Shown: piece by piece, positions 7,372 to 13,719 of the stretch
Layout: each line of letters begins with the position of its first letter
How positions within the stretch are numbered: position 1 is the stretch's first letter
Source of the DNA: Pirellulales bacterium
GTDB taxonomy: Bacteria > Planctomycetota > Planctomycetia > Pirellulales > JAICIG01
NCBI GenBank assembly: GCA_025924495.1
Contig: JAICIG010000161.1
Location: 1 to 15,537 of the forward strand
Length of the DNA stretch: 15,537 bases
Direction of reading: 5' to 3'
Translations under genes and position numbers: made by a program
Notes under the pieces: model-generated
What the model was told of the DNA's origin: nothing
Databases searched by the model: none
The model's input: the letters and a program-made list of their open reading frames with translations, nothing else

Positions 7372-7591
7372 GCCATTGCTTGGCAAGAACTTGGTCGCAT
7401 TCTCGAAGCCCAACAAGGCCAAGCTAATCTGCTTCAGGTAGTTGGCGCACGACGCGCGTCGTGCGGTCTCTCGCGACTGCTGCACCGCTGGCAACAGCAA
7501 GCTCATCCGCATGCCGATGATCGAAATCGCCACCAGCATTTCCATCAACGTGAAACCCGCACAATCGGCGTGACGCTTGCCAGGCTTTCAT
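7372..7591 (-). pseudogene. DUF1559 prepilin-type gene remnant
   Basis: On the minus strand, an N-terminal type IV pilin-like segment is plain: [16 protein letters not shown] with Glu at +5 after the putative prepilin peptidase site, then [20 protein letters not shown] and [19 protein letters not shown]. This is the hallmark of DUF1559 proteins, expanded in planctomycetes and normally about 300 aa. Here only about 70 codons remain. The likely ATG at 7591 (MKAW...) is one base out of frame with [13 protein letters not shown]. At about 7370-7380 the sequence passes into the methyltransferase remnant in a different frame. It is therefore broken at both ends. Confidence 0.78.
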
Positions 7592-7843
7592 GTCAATACG
7601 CTATGACTGCCTGTGTGCAAAGCCATCCTTTGCGTGCCTGTCGCACAACGATGCTCCGACGGGCAGCCACGACGCGAACATTAACCGATTCGGCCCGATT
7701 GTCAAAAGCGCGTGCGACTGACACTGTGCAGTGGCATGGGGCAAGTGCATGTTGATTAGTCGGAAAGCACGTCGGAAACGCGACAGATTTCAGCATGGCC
7801 ACTCGACGACAATCGGGGCAAATTCTCTGGCCAGCGCCGCGAT

Positions 7844-7865
7844 GCGCGGGGGCTGCGCGGGGGCT
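7844..7865. repeat. Perfect 11-bp tandem duplication
   Basis: GCGCGGGGGCT occurs twice head to tail (7844-7854, 7855-7865) in otherwise unassigned DNA. Confidence 0.85.
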
Positions 7866-8152
7866 GCGGGCCAAACGCGGTAAAAAAACATTCTTGTGCT
7901 CGACGACGCACTGTTCGATCCGATCCCTCTCGCGTTTTCGCTCGCACAGATCCCGAGAAAATCCGCCATTTCCGTGGCCTTTCCTTGCACTCGGCGACAT
8001 CAAGCGGCTTCCATCGAATCGTCACCGGGCACACCCGCATCCCCGCTGCCAACGATTCTGACGAATCCGGAGCTTGCAACTGCGGCCTCGCCGGGTACTC
8101 TTAGACCGCGACTGGAGCGGTCGCACAACCGTGCAGAATCTGGGGTGATAGC

Positions 8153-8743
8153 GTGACTGAGGTCGCACGAGTAGAAACTCTTCGGCGCACGTCGGTCGCA
8201 ACGTTGAAGCCCGACGCAACACGCCTCGACTCACCTTGTTCGCCTGCCGATACGGTAAGCCAACGGCAGCTATTCAACATTTACGACTTCGTGTGCTTCG
8301 CGTTGTCACTCTTGTTACTCGCCGCCGCAGCGCTCAAGGGGCGCCAATTAGCAACCTCGCCTATCGCGGAAATAGGGTTGCTTACCTCGCGATGGTTCTG
8401 GATCGCAGTCGCCGAACTTGAGCTAGCGCTCGGAGTTTGGCTTCTCCTCGGGCCTTTTCAGAAAGTCGCGCGGAATGCTGCGATTGGATGTTTTGCGACG
8501 TTCGGCGCCACCTCGCTCTTTCGCGCTTTGAGCGGAGCAACCACTTGCAGCTGCTTCGGGAGCGTGGACGTCCCGCCTTTGTGGGCAGCGGTCCTCGATG
8601 CCGTCGCAGTTGCCTCGCTCGCGCTCGCGAGGCCGGCCTCGACTTCAGTCGCGATGAAAAACACCTGCGCTGGCTTTGCAGCGACGGCTCGCCCTCCTGG
8701 GTCGGCATTCGGCGCCTCGTATTGCCACTGCAATTCCCCTTGA
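8153..8743 (+). CDS. MauE/DoxX-like redox-associated membrane protein
   Basis: The 196-aa product has four hydrophobic segments (about 43-61, 80-100, 108-126, 142-160) and a conserved-type motif CSCFGSVDVPPLWAAVLD with Cys132 and Cys134 between helices 3 and 4. This is the pattern of MauE/DoxX-like proteins; MauE itself is required for methylamine dehydrogenase, a disulfide-rich periplasmic protein, so thiol redox work in the membrane is a fair expectation. The first ~40 residues are a polar extension. The only possible start is GTG at 8153 (in-frame stop at 8102), preceded by a GGGGTGAT stretch. The C-terminus after about residue 165 contains Cys172, Cys191 and Cys193 and may be poorly conserved. 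It is first in a five-gene + strand cluster; the next gene starts 35 bases on. Family call good, exact role inferred. Confidence 0.8.
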   Translation: MTEVARVETLRRTSVATLKPDATRLDSPCSPADTVSQRQLFNIYDFVCFALSLLLLAAAALKGRQLATSPIAEIGLLTSRWFWIAVAELELALGVWLLLGPFQKVARNAAIGCFATFGATSLFRALSGATTCSCFGSVDVPPLWAAVLDAVAVASLALARPASTSVAMKNTCAGFAATARPPGSAFGASYCHCNSP

Positions 8744-8778
8744 GTTTCGGCTGGAATCACGTTCCAAGGCATTTGCCC

Positions 8779-9339
8779 ATGAGGACGTCAATGAGGCGAA
8801 CCCGCCTGTTCTCAATCGCCCCGTCTGTCTTCCTCGCCGCAGTATGTTTGGCCGGTGCAGGGATCCTGACAGGCGCCTACTTTGTCGAATCCTCACGTGC
8901 CACGGACCTGTTATCGCTCCAAGTCCCGCACACGCGTACTTCCGCTGCTGATTGCGGAGCCACCTCTCTGTACATAATTTCACGGATTGCTGAGATCGAC
9001 CGAGACGTGTCTCTAGCTGAACTGCGATCGGCTACAAGAACCACACATCAAGGCACTAATATGTACGAACTAAAGCGCACTGCCGAGCAACTCGGCTTCC
9101 AGGTGGAGGCATACCGCTATTCCTTTGATGAATTAGCGCGTGTGCTCGAATCCGAGCGGCACGGTTATGCAATACTCTATTTGGACACAGCGCACTTCGT
9201 AGCTGCCATTCCATCGCCAGCTGCTAGCCACTTGCGATTGATCGATCCGACATGGGGAATCTTTGATGTATCCGAAGAGCAACTTGCCAATCGGTTTCAT
9301 TGGTCAGGCGTCGCACTGAATCTCACCCTGGCGCGATGA
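8779..9339 (+). CDS. Membrane-anchored C39-like cysteine peptidase
   Basis: The 186-aa product has a basic N-terminus and one membrane helix (about 11-34), then a papain-like C39 domain. Catalytic candidates are Cys59 (ADCGATSLY), His139 (TAHFVAAI) and Asp156 (LIDPTWG), in the order and spacing of peptidase C39. C39 domains normally sit at the N-terminus of bacteriocin ABC exporters and cut after double-glycine leaders on the cytoplasmic side. This one is stand-alone, without ATPase or exporter helices, and its orientation predicts the catalytic domain outside the cytoplasm. The Gln usually found six residues before the catalytic Cys is replaced (Arg53). The frame is open from 8437, but that part overlaps the MauE-like gene; ATG 8779 (or 8791) is chosen for the anchor. 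Two genes downstream is a protein with a GG leader-like motif. Confidence 0.82.
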   Translation: MRTSMRRTRLFSIAPSVFLAAVCLAGAGILTGAYFVESSRATDLLSLQVPHTRTSAADCGATSLYIISRIAEIDRDVSLAELRSATRTTHQGTNMYELKRTAEQLGFQVEAYRYSFDELARVLESERHGYAILYLDTAHFVAAIPSPAASHLRLIDPTWGIFDVSEEQLANRFHWSGVALNLTLAR

Positions 9340-9373
9340 ACGCTGTTAACGGCGAGCGACCTGGACGAATGCG

Positions 9374-9379
9374 AAGGAG
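9374..9379 (+). promoter_or_regulatory. Ribosome binding site deciding the GTG start at 9386
   Basis: AAGGAG lies 6 bases before GTG 9386. No other start codon exists in the frame between this point and the upstream stop at 9347-9349. Confidence 0.8.
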
Positions 9380-9385
9380 TCTTTT

Positions 9386-10396
9386 GTGGTCTTCCTGCTT
9401 ATTGCGCTCTGCCTCTCATGCGCTCTAGGGTGCGGACACGAGAGCGCTGAACTGGCCGACACCCCGGTCCGTTTCGACCCAGGCGATATATACGTAGGCG
9501 ATGTACCTGCTTTTGAAGAGATTCCGTTCGAAGCCAATTTAGTGAATAGCGCAGATTACCCAGTAAACATAAAGAGTATTGAAGTAACCTGTGCTTGCAC
9601 GGATGCCCGCGCATCTGCCGCCGTTATCCCACCCGGTGAGAATGTGTCAATCAGCGGACGCGTGCGCACTGGAGAGAAATCTCAATCCTTTCAACATAGC
9701 CTAGCGGTTCATATCGATGATCCTCGGCAACCGGTCGCAATCGTTTCTATACGCGGAACCACGAGACGTCTGATAACCGCCTCCTCCTCCGCGCCCCTCA
9801 GGCTTTCCCCTGATTTTGTCAATCGCACCGCCGATTCCGAAATCATCGTTTTCACAAATAATTCTCCTACCGCCGTAAAACTCCAACAGCCACTCAGCTT
9901 GCCGTCAGGTCTTTCGCTGAAGCTCCCAAACATGCCATTGCAGCCGGGAGCGTCCGCCGATGTGCAGATTATGGCGTCGCCAGTCTTTCCATCAAGCGTC
10001 ACATTGAAAGTTCGGATTCCGTGTTCGCACCCCCGGGAGAAGGATATCCCTGTGGACGTGTTGATCCGGCCCAAATCCGCTATCGAAGTCTATCCGAAGT
10101 CTATTCGATTCGGTGTGTCGCATAAGCGCGATATTCTGAGCCGCAAGTCTGTGACGTTAGTAATGCAGGGCGATAGTGTTACCTCGCTTGAACCGAGAAA
10201 AGCGACCCTTCCTGAATATCTGGAACTGAACGAGGATCGAATAATTAACCCCACCACCCGTCAGCTGTCGTTTACAATTCTTGACAGGTTTACAGAGCGA
10301 GTACTTATGTCGACAATTGAAATACCAGTCACTGCAGCCTCTTCTGGCGGCCGCGCCGTCATCCCAATTCCGGTCTCGGGAACACTTTTGGACTGA
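9386..10396 (+). CDS. DUF1573 domain exported protein
   Basis: The 336-aa product begins with a short hydrophobic signal (VFLLIALCLSCALGCG) that could be a lipoprotein signal with Cys16 as acceptor, although the lipobox is imperfect. Residues about 28-125 form a DUF1573 domain: FDPGDIYVGDV, then VTCACTDARASAAVIPPGE with Cys69 and Cys71, an immunoglobulin-like beta fold expected. The rest reads as further beta-sandwich repeats (for example LQPGASADVQI around 205, and a third unit to the end). DUF1573 proteins are common exported proteins of unknown function in planctomycetes and Bacteroidetes. GTG 9386 with AAGGAG is the only start. GC is clearly lower than in murJ: 10261-10320 has 24 of 60 GC by hand count, against 38 of 60 for 5041-5100. 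It sits between the C39-like gene (46 bases) and the Cys-rich gene (59 bases). Confidence 0.85.
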   Translation: MVFLLIALCLSCALGCGHESAELADTPVRFDPGDIYVGDVPAFEEIPFEANLVNSADYPVNIKSIEVTCACTDARASAAVIPPGENVSISGRVRTGEKSQSFQHSLAVHIDDPRQPVAIVSIRGTTRRLITASSSAPLRLSPDFVNRTADSEIIVFTNNSPTAVKLQQPLSLPSGLSLKLPNMPLQPGASADVQIMASPVFPSSVTLKVRIPCSHPREKDIPVDVLIRPKSAIEVYPKSIRFGVSHKRDILSRKSVTLVMQGDSVTSLEPRKATLPEYLELNEDRIINPTTRQLSFTILDRFTERVLMSTIEIPVTAASSGGRAVIPIPVSGTLLD

Positions 10397-10455
10397 GTGT
10401 CCGCCTTCTGCTGCTCCACCGGTGTCTCCTATTCCTCTCTTTTCGGAGTGAGTCA

Positions 10456-10977
10456 ATGTACCGTTATCTCCGCATCTTCGGCTGTTTCTGCGTACCATTA
10501 CTTTTGGTAGTAATCTCGCATCATTGGAGCAAGCCCGCTCACGCCCACCACGAGAAAAGCCCGCTCGACGATATAACGCTCGTGGCGCTCACTGGCGGGC
10601 AATCTGGCGCGTTGTTTTGCGAGGAGATTTCTAACATTGCGGGTACCGATTGCGCGGACTACACGTACGACGGAGAATGCCCGACAGTGACAGACGGCGG
10701 GGGCCCCTGCCAAAACGTCGGAGACGTCTGCGATAATTGGCTTGAGCCGCAGTGGCCCGAACAATGCACAGAGACAGGAGATCCCATGAAGAAATGTCAG
10801 TCGCTTATCTTTGAGTGTGTCGTATGCACGATAAGTCATCACTGCAAATGCTCGTTGGTCGCGGGTCAAGGGCTTCAATGCCAAGAATGGAGTAAAACAC
10901 TCCTAGAGAGCACACTTCAAACCAGTTCTGCCTGCCAAAACACCGTCGACAATGCGATACCAAATGCCTGCCGGTAG
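10456..10977 (+). CDS. Exported cysteine-rich protein with double-glycine-like motif
   Basis: The 173-aa product is not from a family I recognise. It has a signal peptide (basic start, hydrophobic 9-20, AHA near 28-30). Directly after this, residues 37-48 read LDDITLVALTGG: Leu at -12, -7 and -4 relative to the GG end, the pattern of double-glycine leaders cut by C39 peptidases. The remaining ~125 residues contain 14 Cys (55, 66, 75, 85, 92, 104, 114, 121, 124, 130, 132, 142, 160, 172), an even number suited to seven disulfides, with clusters CVVC and CKC. The ATG has GGAG 7 bases upstream. A C39-like peptidase and a MauE-like redox protein lie in the same cluster, making this the probable substrate. 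The function of the mature protein is unknown; a secreted effector, structural protein or cofactor-carrying subunit are all possible. Confidence 0.8.
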   Translation: MYRYLRIFGCFCVPLLLVVISHHWSKPAHAHHEKSPLDDITLVALTGGQSGALFCEEISNIAGTDCADYTYDGECPTVTDGGGPCQNVGDVCDNWLEPQWPEQCTETGDPMKKCQSLIFECVVCTISHHCKCSLVAGQGLQCQEWSKTLLESTLQTSSACQNTVDNAIPNACR

Positions 10978-11048
10978 CTGATCGCGCCGGTTGGCACGAT
11001 GTGCAATTACTGTACGTCCGTTACTGTAATAATAAGCGAGAGAATGGC

Positions 11049-12089
11049 ATGTCTTTACCATGGATTATGCCTCTGTTTGTCGCTCTGTGGAACGGCGAGC
11101 CTGAGGGGCAGGAACAACAAGTCTTCGCATTAGCCAGAGAGGCGTTCAGCGCGAGCGTTCATGGCTTACATTCTGGCATTGGCAAGGGCACATTTCGGAA
11201 GCATCTTAGCGCTCAAGGCCGGCATGATGACGTGGCGGCCGAGCTCACAGTGTACCTGGATGCCGGCAAGTATCATATTCGACTGGACTACGAACCGCCA
11301 GTAGACGGCTTGACGCGCGAGATTCTAATTTACGATGGCGCCGATGTTATTCATGCACGGTTTTCCGAGCGGTACACGCCCACTGGATGTGACGTCGCGG
11401 TTAGGAGCAGCCATTCCGGAACCGGTTTTCCTAACTGGAATCCATGGCGACTGGCCGCGGAATTGTTTGATTTCGAGGCGGCAGGCTCGACGGTGAAAGA
11501 AAGTGACATTGCCTTTCGGAAGGTGTCGACTGATGGCTATGAGGGACGTTACAAGCTCGCGAATGTTACAGTGAAGCTGTCGGTCGACGCCAAGTTCGGC
11601 TTTAACGTCTCGCGAGTGCAGGCGTTTAATGGGGCGGACGTGCTTCCCGCGCAAACCGTAAGCGCAAGCTACGGCAAATCGGATGAACTGTGGTATGTGA
11701 AGTCGCTGTCGATTGAGATGGGCTCGCGCAAGCCCAATCAGGACTCGGTGCAACTGATCTATGATGAATTCAAGGTAAACGTCCCAGTGCCGGCAGAGGT
11801 GTTTACAATTGCGGCTCTTGAGATTCCGGACGGCACGAGAGTTGCGGATCGTCGGCCGAATACCCCACACGATAAATATATATTCGCGGAGCCAAGGCAG
11901 TCAGACTTGTCGAGAGTTGACAGTCTGATCGAAACGGTCAAACAATTGCCAAAGCAAGGTTCGAGGCCAAAGGCTAATGCAAGTTCGCGCAGGGATGTGT
12001 ACATTGTGAATGCGGCGGCGCTGCTGGCGATAAGTATCGCACTTATGATTTGCCGGTGGAGGCGCCGAGCCGCCCTAACGACGTCGTAG
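11049..12089 (+). CDS. LolA-like exported protein with C-terminal membrane helix
   Basis: The 346-aa product begins with a weak signal-like segment (MSLPWIMPLFVALW). The central part alternates beta strands (for example ELTVYLDAGKYHIRLDY, ILIYDGADVIHARF) and ends VNVPVPAEVFTIAALEIPDGTRVADRRP, a form often seen in planctomycete proteins annotated as outer-membrane lipoprotein-sorting-like. The LolA fold assignment is therefore tentative. The last ~35 residues are a basic linker, a hydrophobic helix (about 318-336, YIVNAAALLAISIALMICRW) and an Arg-rich tail, which resembles a C-terminal membrane or sorting anchor. The frame is open from 11001; ATG 11049 with GAGAG upstream was preferred, but the N-terminal start is not certain. 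It is last in the five-gene cluster, 71 bases after the Cys-rich gene. A role in processing or holding the Cys-rich protein is guesswork. Confidence 0.75.
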   Translation: MSLPWIMPLFVALWNGEPEGQEQQVFALAREAFSASVHGLHSGIGKGTFRKHLSAQGRHDDVAAELTVYLDAGKYHIRLDYEPPVDGLTREILIYDGADVIHARFSERYTPTGCDVAVRSSHSGTGFPNWNPWRLAAELFDFEAAGSTVKESDIAFRKVSTDGYEGRYKLANVTVKLSVDAKFGFNVSRVQAFNGADVLPAQTVSASYGKSDELWYVKSLSIEMGSRKPNQDSVQLIYDEFKVNVPVPAEVFTIAALEIPDGTRVADRRPNTPHDKYIFAEPRQSDLSRVDSLIETVKQLPKQGSRPKANASSRRDVYIVNAAALLAISIALMICRWRRRAALTTS

Positions 12090-12286
12090 TGCTGTACGCT
12101 CAGGTATGGAATTCCCTGATATCACGCGCATTGGTCGAGTGGAGTTCTGGGGCGATTCGGAAGTGTCGGGAATGCGTGCTGCTATGTGGAAGTCGCGGAG
12201 CCGGACGAGACCGCGAGGTTCGCCTTCCATGACCGGTGCATGATTCTGAGGCGTGCGGCTACTTGTGAGTATCTGATGCCCGTTAA

Positions 12287-12581
12287 CGGCCCCGCGCGAA
12301 CACAGCGCGTCCCTCGACACGCTCCGGGACGACCCCTAAAGTCATCGGCATGCAGAGCTCGCTTGCGTGGGCTGGGTGCCCGGTAATCGGCCTTGTCATT
12401 ACGATCGCAATTGGAGGACTTCTTCTCACCCTGCCCTTGCCTGCGGTGCATGCTGCTCGTGAGACTAGTCGTCGTGTGCAATGTGCCGACGGTATTAGGC
12501 AGCCGCATTAGGCAGCCGCGGCTGACGGTGCGTCAGCATCACGATATTGCTAGGGTTCTACCAATCAGCCTCGGGCCCTAA
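12287..12581 (+). pseudogene. Second DUF1559 prepilin-type remnant
   Basis: From ATG 12350 the + strand reads MQSSLAWAGCPVIGLVITIA and then LLLTLPLPAVHAARETSRRV and QCADGIRQ. This matches the DUF1559 N-terminal helix followed by the LLLPAVQAAREAARR-type block. The frame ends at TAG 12509-12511 inside a 13-bp tandem duplication. Removing one copy of that repeat continues the frame as RLTVRQHHDIARVLPISLGP, which resembles the next DUF1559 block, before a TAA at 12579-12581. The N-terminal G-F-T-L-x-E processing site is lost or diverged, and the ~200-aa C-terminal domain is absent. It is a degraded fragment and unlikely to be made as a pilin. Confidence 0.65.
12494..12519. repeat. Perfect 13-bp tandem duplication
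   Basis: ATTAGGCAGCCGC occurs twice head to tail (12494-12506, 12507-12519). The extra copy shifts the frame of the DUF1559 remnant and creates a TAG stop. Confidence 0.9.
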
Positions 12582-12594
12582 ATCGCCCTAAATC
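12575..12594. repeat. Perfect 10-bp tandem duplication
   Basis: GCCCTAAATC occurs twice head to tail (12575-12584, 12585-12594). Its right end overlaps the stop codon of the minus-strand 239-aa gene, and its left copy holds the stop that ends the de-duplicated DUF1559 frame. Confidence 0.85.
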
Positions 12595-13312
12595 ATGGTG
12601 GGAAATCAGGCGACTTTGCGGGGGGCGCATTAGCGGCAACTGATGGAAGGTCATAGCTGATGCAGTTGCCTTCACAATCTTTTCGGAACCGAATGCGCGT
12701 CTTGTCGAGGTTCTTGTTTAATTCGGCAACGAGTTCGCGAATTCGTTGGGCCGGATTGCGTTGATCGCCGCCTGGCAGAGCAAGTTCAAGCGGCGCCTGC
12801 CATTCGGCGGCCTGAAAGGCATCCAGGGCCGCCCACTGCGCTTGCGCGCGACGCGTGAAGCGTTTGGCGAGTTTACCGTCGACCCACAGTTCGTGCCGCT
12901 CCCGATCCCAGCGGATGCGATCTGCAGGGCGCGAATTGGCTTCGCTCGAGCCGAGCCTCACCGGCTCTGGCACGCAATTAACTCCGTGAAGGGCGACATA
13001 GATCTTCCCGCCGTGCGACAGGACAAAGCAAGCCGCCTCGGCCAGCCTCAACGAACTTACCGTTTGGAACGAGCGCCGAGAGTCGCCGTTTTGCGTGATT
13101 TCATGAAGCTGCGAGACATACCGCTGTGCGACCAGCCAGCGAAGGTCGCTCTCCGTCGCACCGGCATCCGTCAAGCTTTGCCTGGTGACGGCAAACTGAT
13201 GCACATCTTGTCCAGCATCCTCAGCGTCTTCCAGTGCCTGCTTGAGCAATTTCAAGGCGGCGATCTTGCCGCTGCTCAAGGATGCCGCGTGTACCGCTCC
13301 GTTGCCCGCCAT
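12593..13312 (-). CDS. Hypothetical protein, possible C-terminal winged-helix domain
   Basis: The 239-aa soluble product has no signal peptide. Residues about 15-100 are mainly helical (KIAALKLLKQALEDAEDAG, then TDAGATESDLRWLVAQRYV), in the style of a helix-turn-helix. After a small beta section (KIYVALHGV) and a linker, residues about 132-228 read WDRERHELWVDGKLAKRF, then QAQWAALDAFQAAEW and PAQRIRELVAELNKNL, ending in a RIRFRKDCEGNCISYDL hairpin. This helix-helix-hairpin layout is like a winged helix and recalls hypothetical planctomycete proteins, but I cannot name a family. The ATG at 13312 has AGGTGA close upstream. The C-terminal tail is Pro/Ala-rich and disordered. It may be a DNA-binding protein; no target is evident. 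Confidence 0.72.
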   Translation of the reverse strand: MAGNGAVHAASLSSGKIAALKLLKQALEDAEDAGQDVHQFAVTRQSLTDAGATESDLRWLVAQRYVSQLHEITQNGDSRRSFQTVSSLRLAEAACFVLSHGGKIYVALHGVNCVPEPVRLGSSEANSRPADRIRWDRERHELWVDGKLAKRFTRRAQAQWAALDAFQAAEWQAPLELALPGGDQRNPAQRIRELVAELNKNLDKTRIRFRKDCEGNCISYDLPSVAANAPPAKSPDFPP

Positions 13313-13719
13313 GCGTTCACCTGCCTTAACGCCTCTGTTACCGACTGCTGGGGGGGCGCTGACTAGCGCGAACAGACTATTGCAGCAGCAAGAGTAGCCT
13401 ATCTCGGCCGCCCTTCCTAATCAAACCTTTTTCAAGAACCGAGTTTTCCCGCCAGCCGCCGAGTTGTTTGATTCTGGCCACCGACGAACCATTCGGCGAG
13501 AATCTAGCTTCCCTCGAAGCGGTGGACAGCCCCGATCAACGAAAGGCAAGTCGCATCAAGCCGCCGGGGATTCCTCGGCAGTGCGGCAATCAATGGACCT
13601 TCGATGCCGCGCACAAGGCAGGCGAGAAATCCTTGGAAGGCGCGGGAAAGTCTGCATAGTGGGTCGAGTAGATGCCAGGATTCCTGCGGTTTACACGGCG
13701 CAGGCGGAGTCCGAACTCC
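13313..13719. other. Intergenic region between the hypothetical gene and topoisomerase VI
   Basis: About 400 bases between two minus-strand genes. It should hold the promoter of the 239-aa gene and the 3' end of the topoisomerase transcript, but no clear promoter or terminator hairpin is seen. A + strand frame, open 13399-13662 (stop TAG) with a possible TTG start at 13468, reads DEPFGENLASLEAVDSPDQR; it has fair amino-acid balance but no recognisable motif or ribosome site, so it is not called a gene. Confidence 0.5.

Larger units (their letters stand above)
6919..8152. other. Long region of decayed DNA
   Basis: This 1.2-kb stretch has no intact gene. Its left half holds, on the minus strand, remnants of a methyltransferase and of a DUF1559 prepilin-like gene, described separately. 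From about 7600 to 8150 several overlapping minus frames exist (for example 7790-7990, ending AREFAPIVVEWPC) but none is recognisable. Two short perfect tandem duplications (7018-7049 and 7844-7865) lie inside. No promoter for the following gene cluster could be assigned. Confidence 0.6.
12090..12592. other. Decayed intergenic region
   Basis: About 500 bases with no intact gene. A frame from ATG 12106 reads MEFPDITRIGRVEFWGDSEV and, in another frame from about 12180, CYVEVAEPDETARFAFHD; together they may be a frame-shifted remnant, but this is weak. The clear content is a DUF1559 remnant (12287-12581) and two short tandem duplications (12494-12519, 12575-12594), listed separately. Confidence 0.5.

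Noticed and set aside
7790..7990. 66-codon minus-strand frame ending AREFAPIVVEWPC
   Set aside because: It looks somewhat protein-like, but overlapping frames are similar, it contains an 11-bp tandem duplication and no family is recognisable.
8437..8778. N-terminal extension of the C39-like gene by 114 codons
   Set aside because: It overlaps the MauE-like gene in another frame and would bury the membrane anchor; ATG 8779 gives a proper N-terminus.
13399..13662. Small + strand open frame downstream of top6A
   Set aside because: Reasonable composition but no recognised motif, no ATG and no ribosome site.
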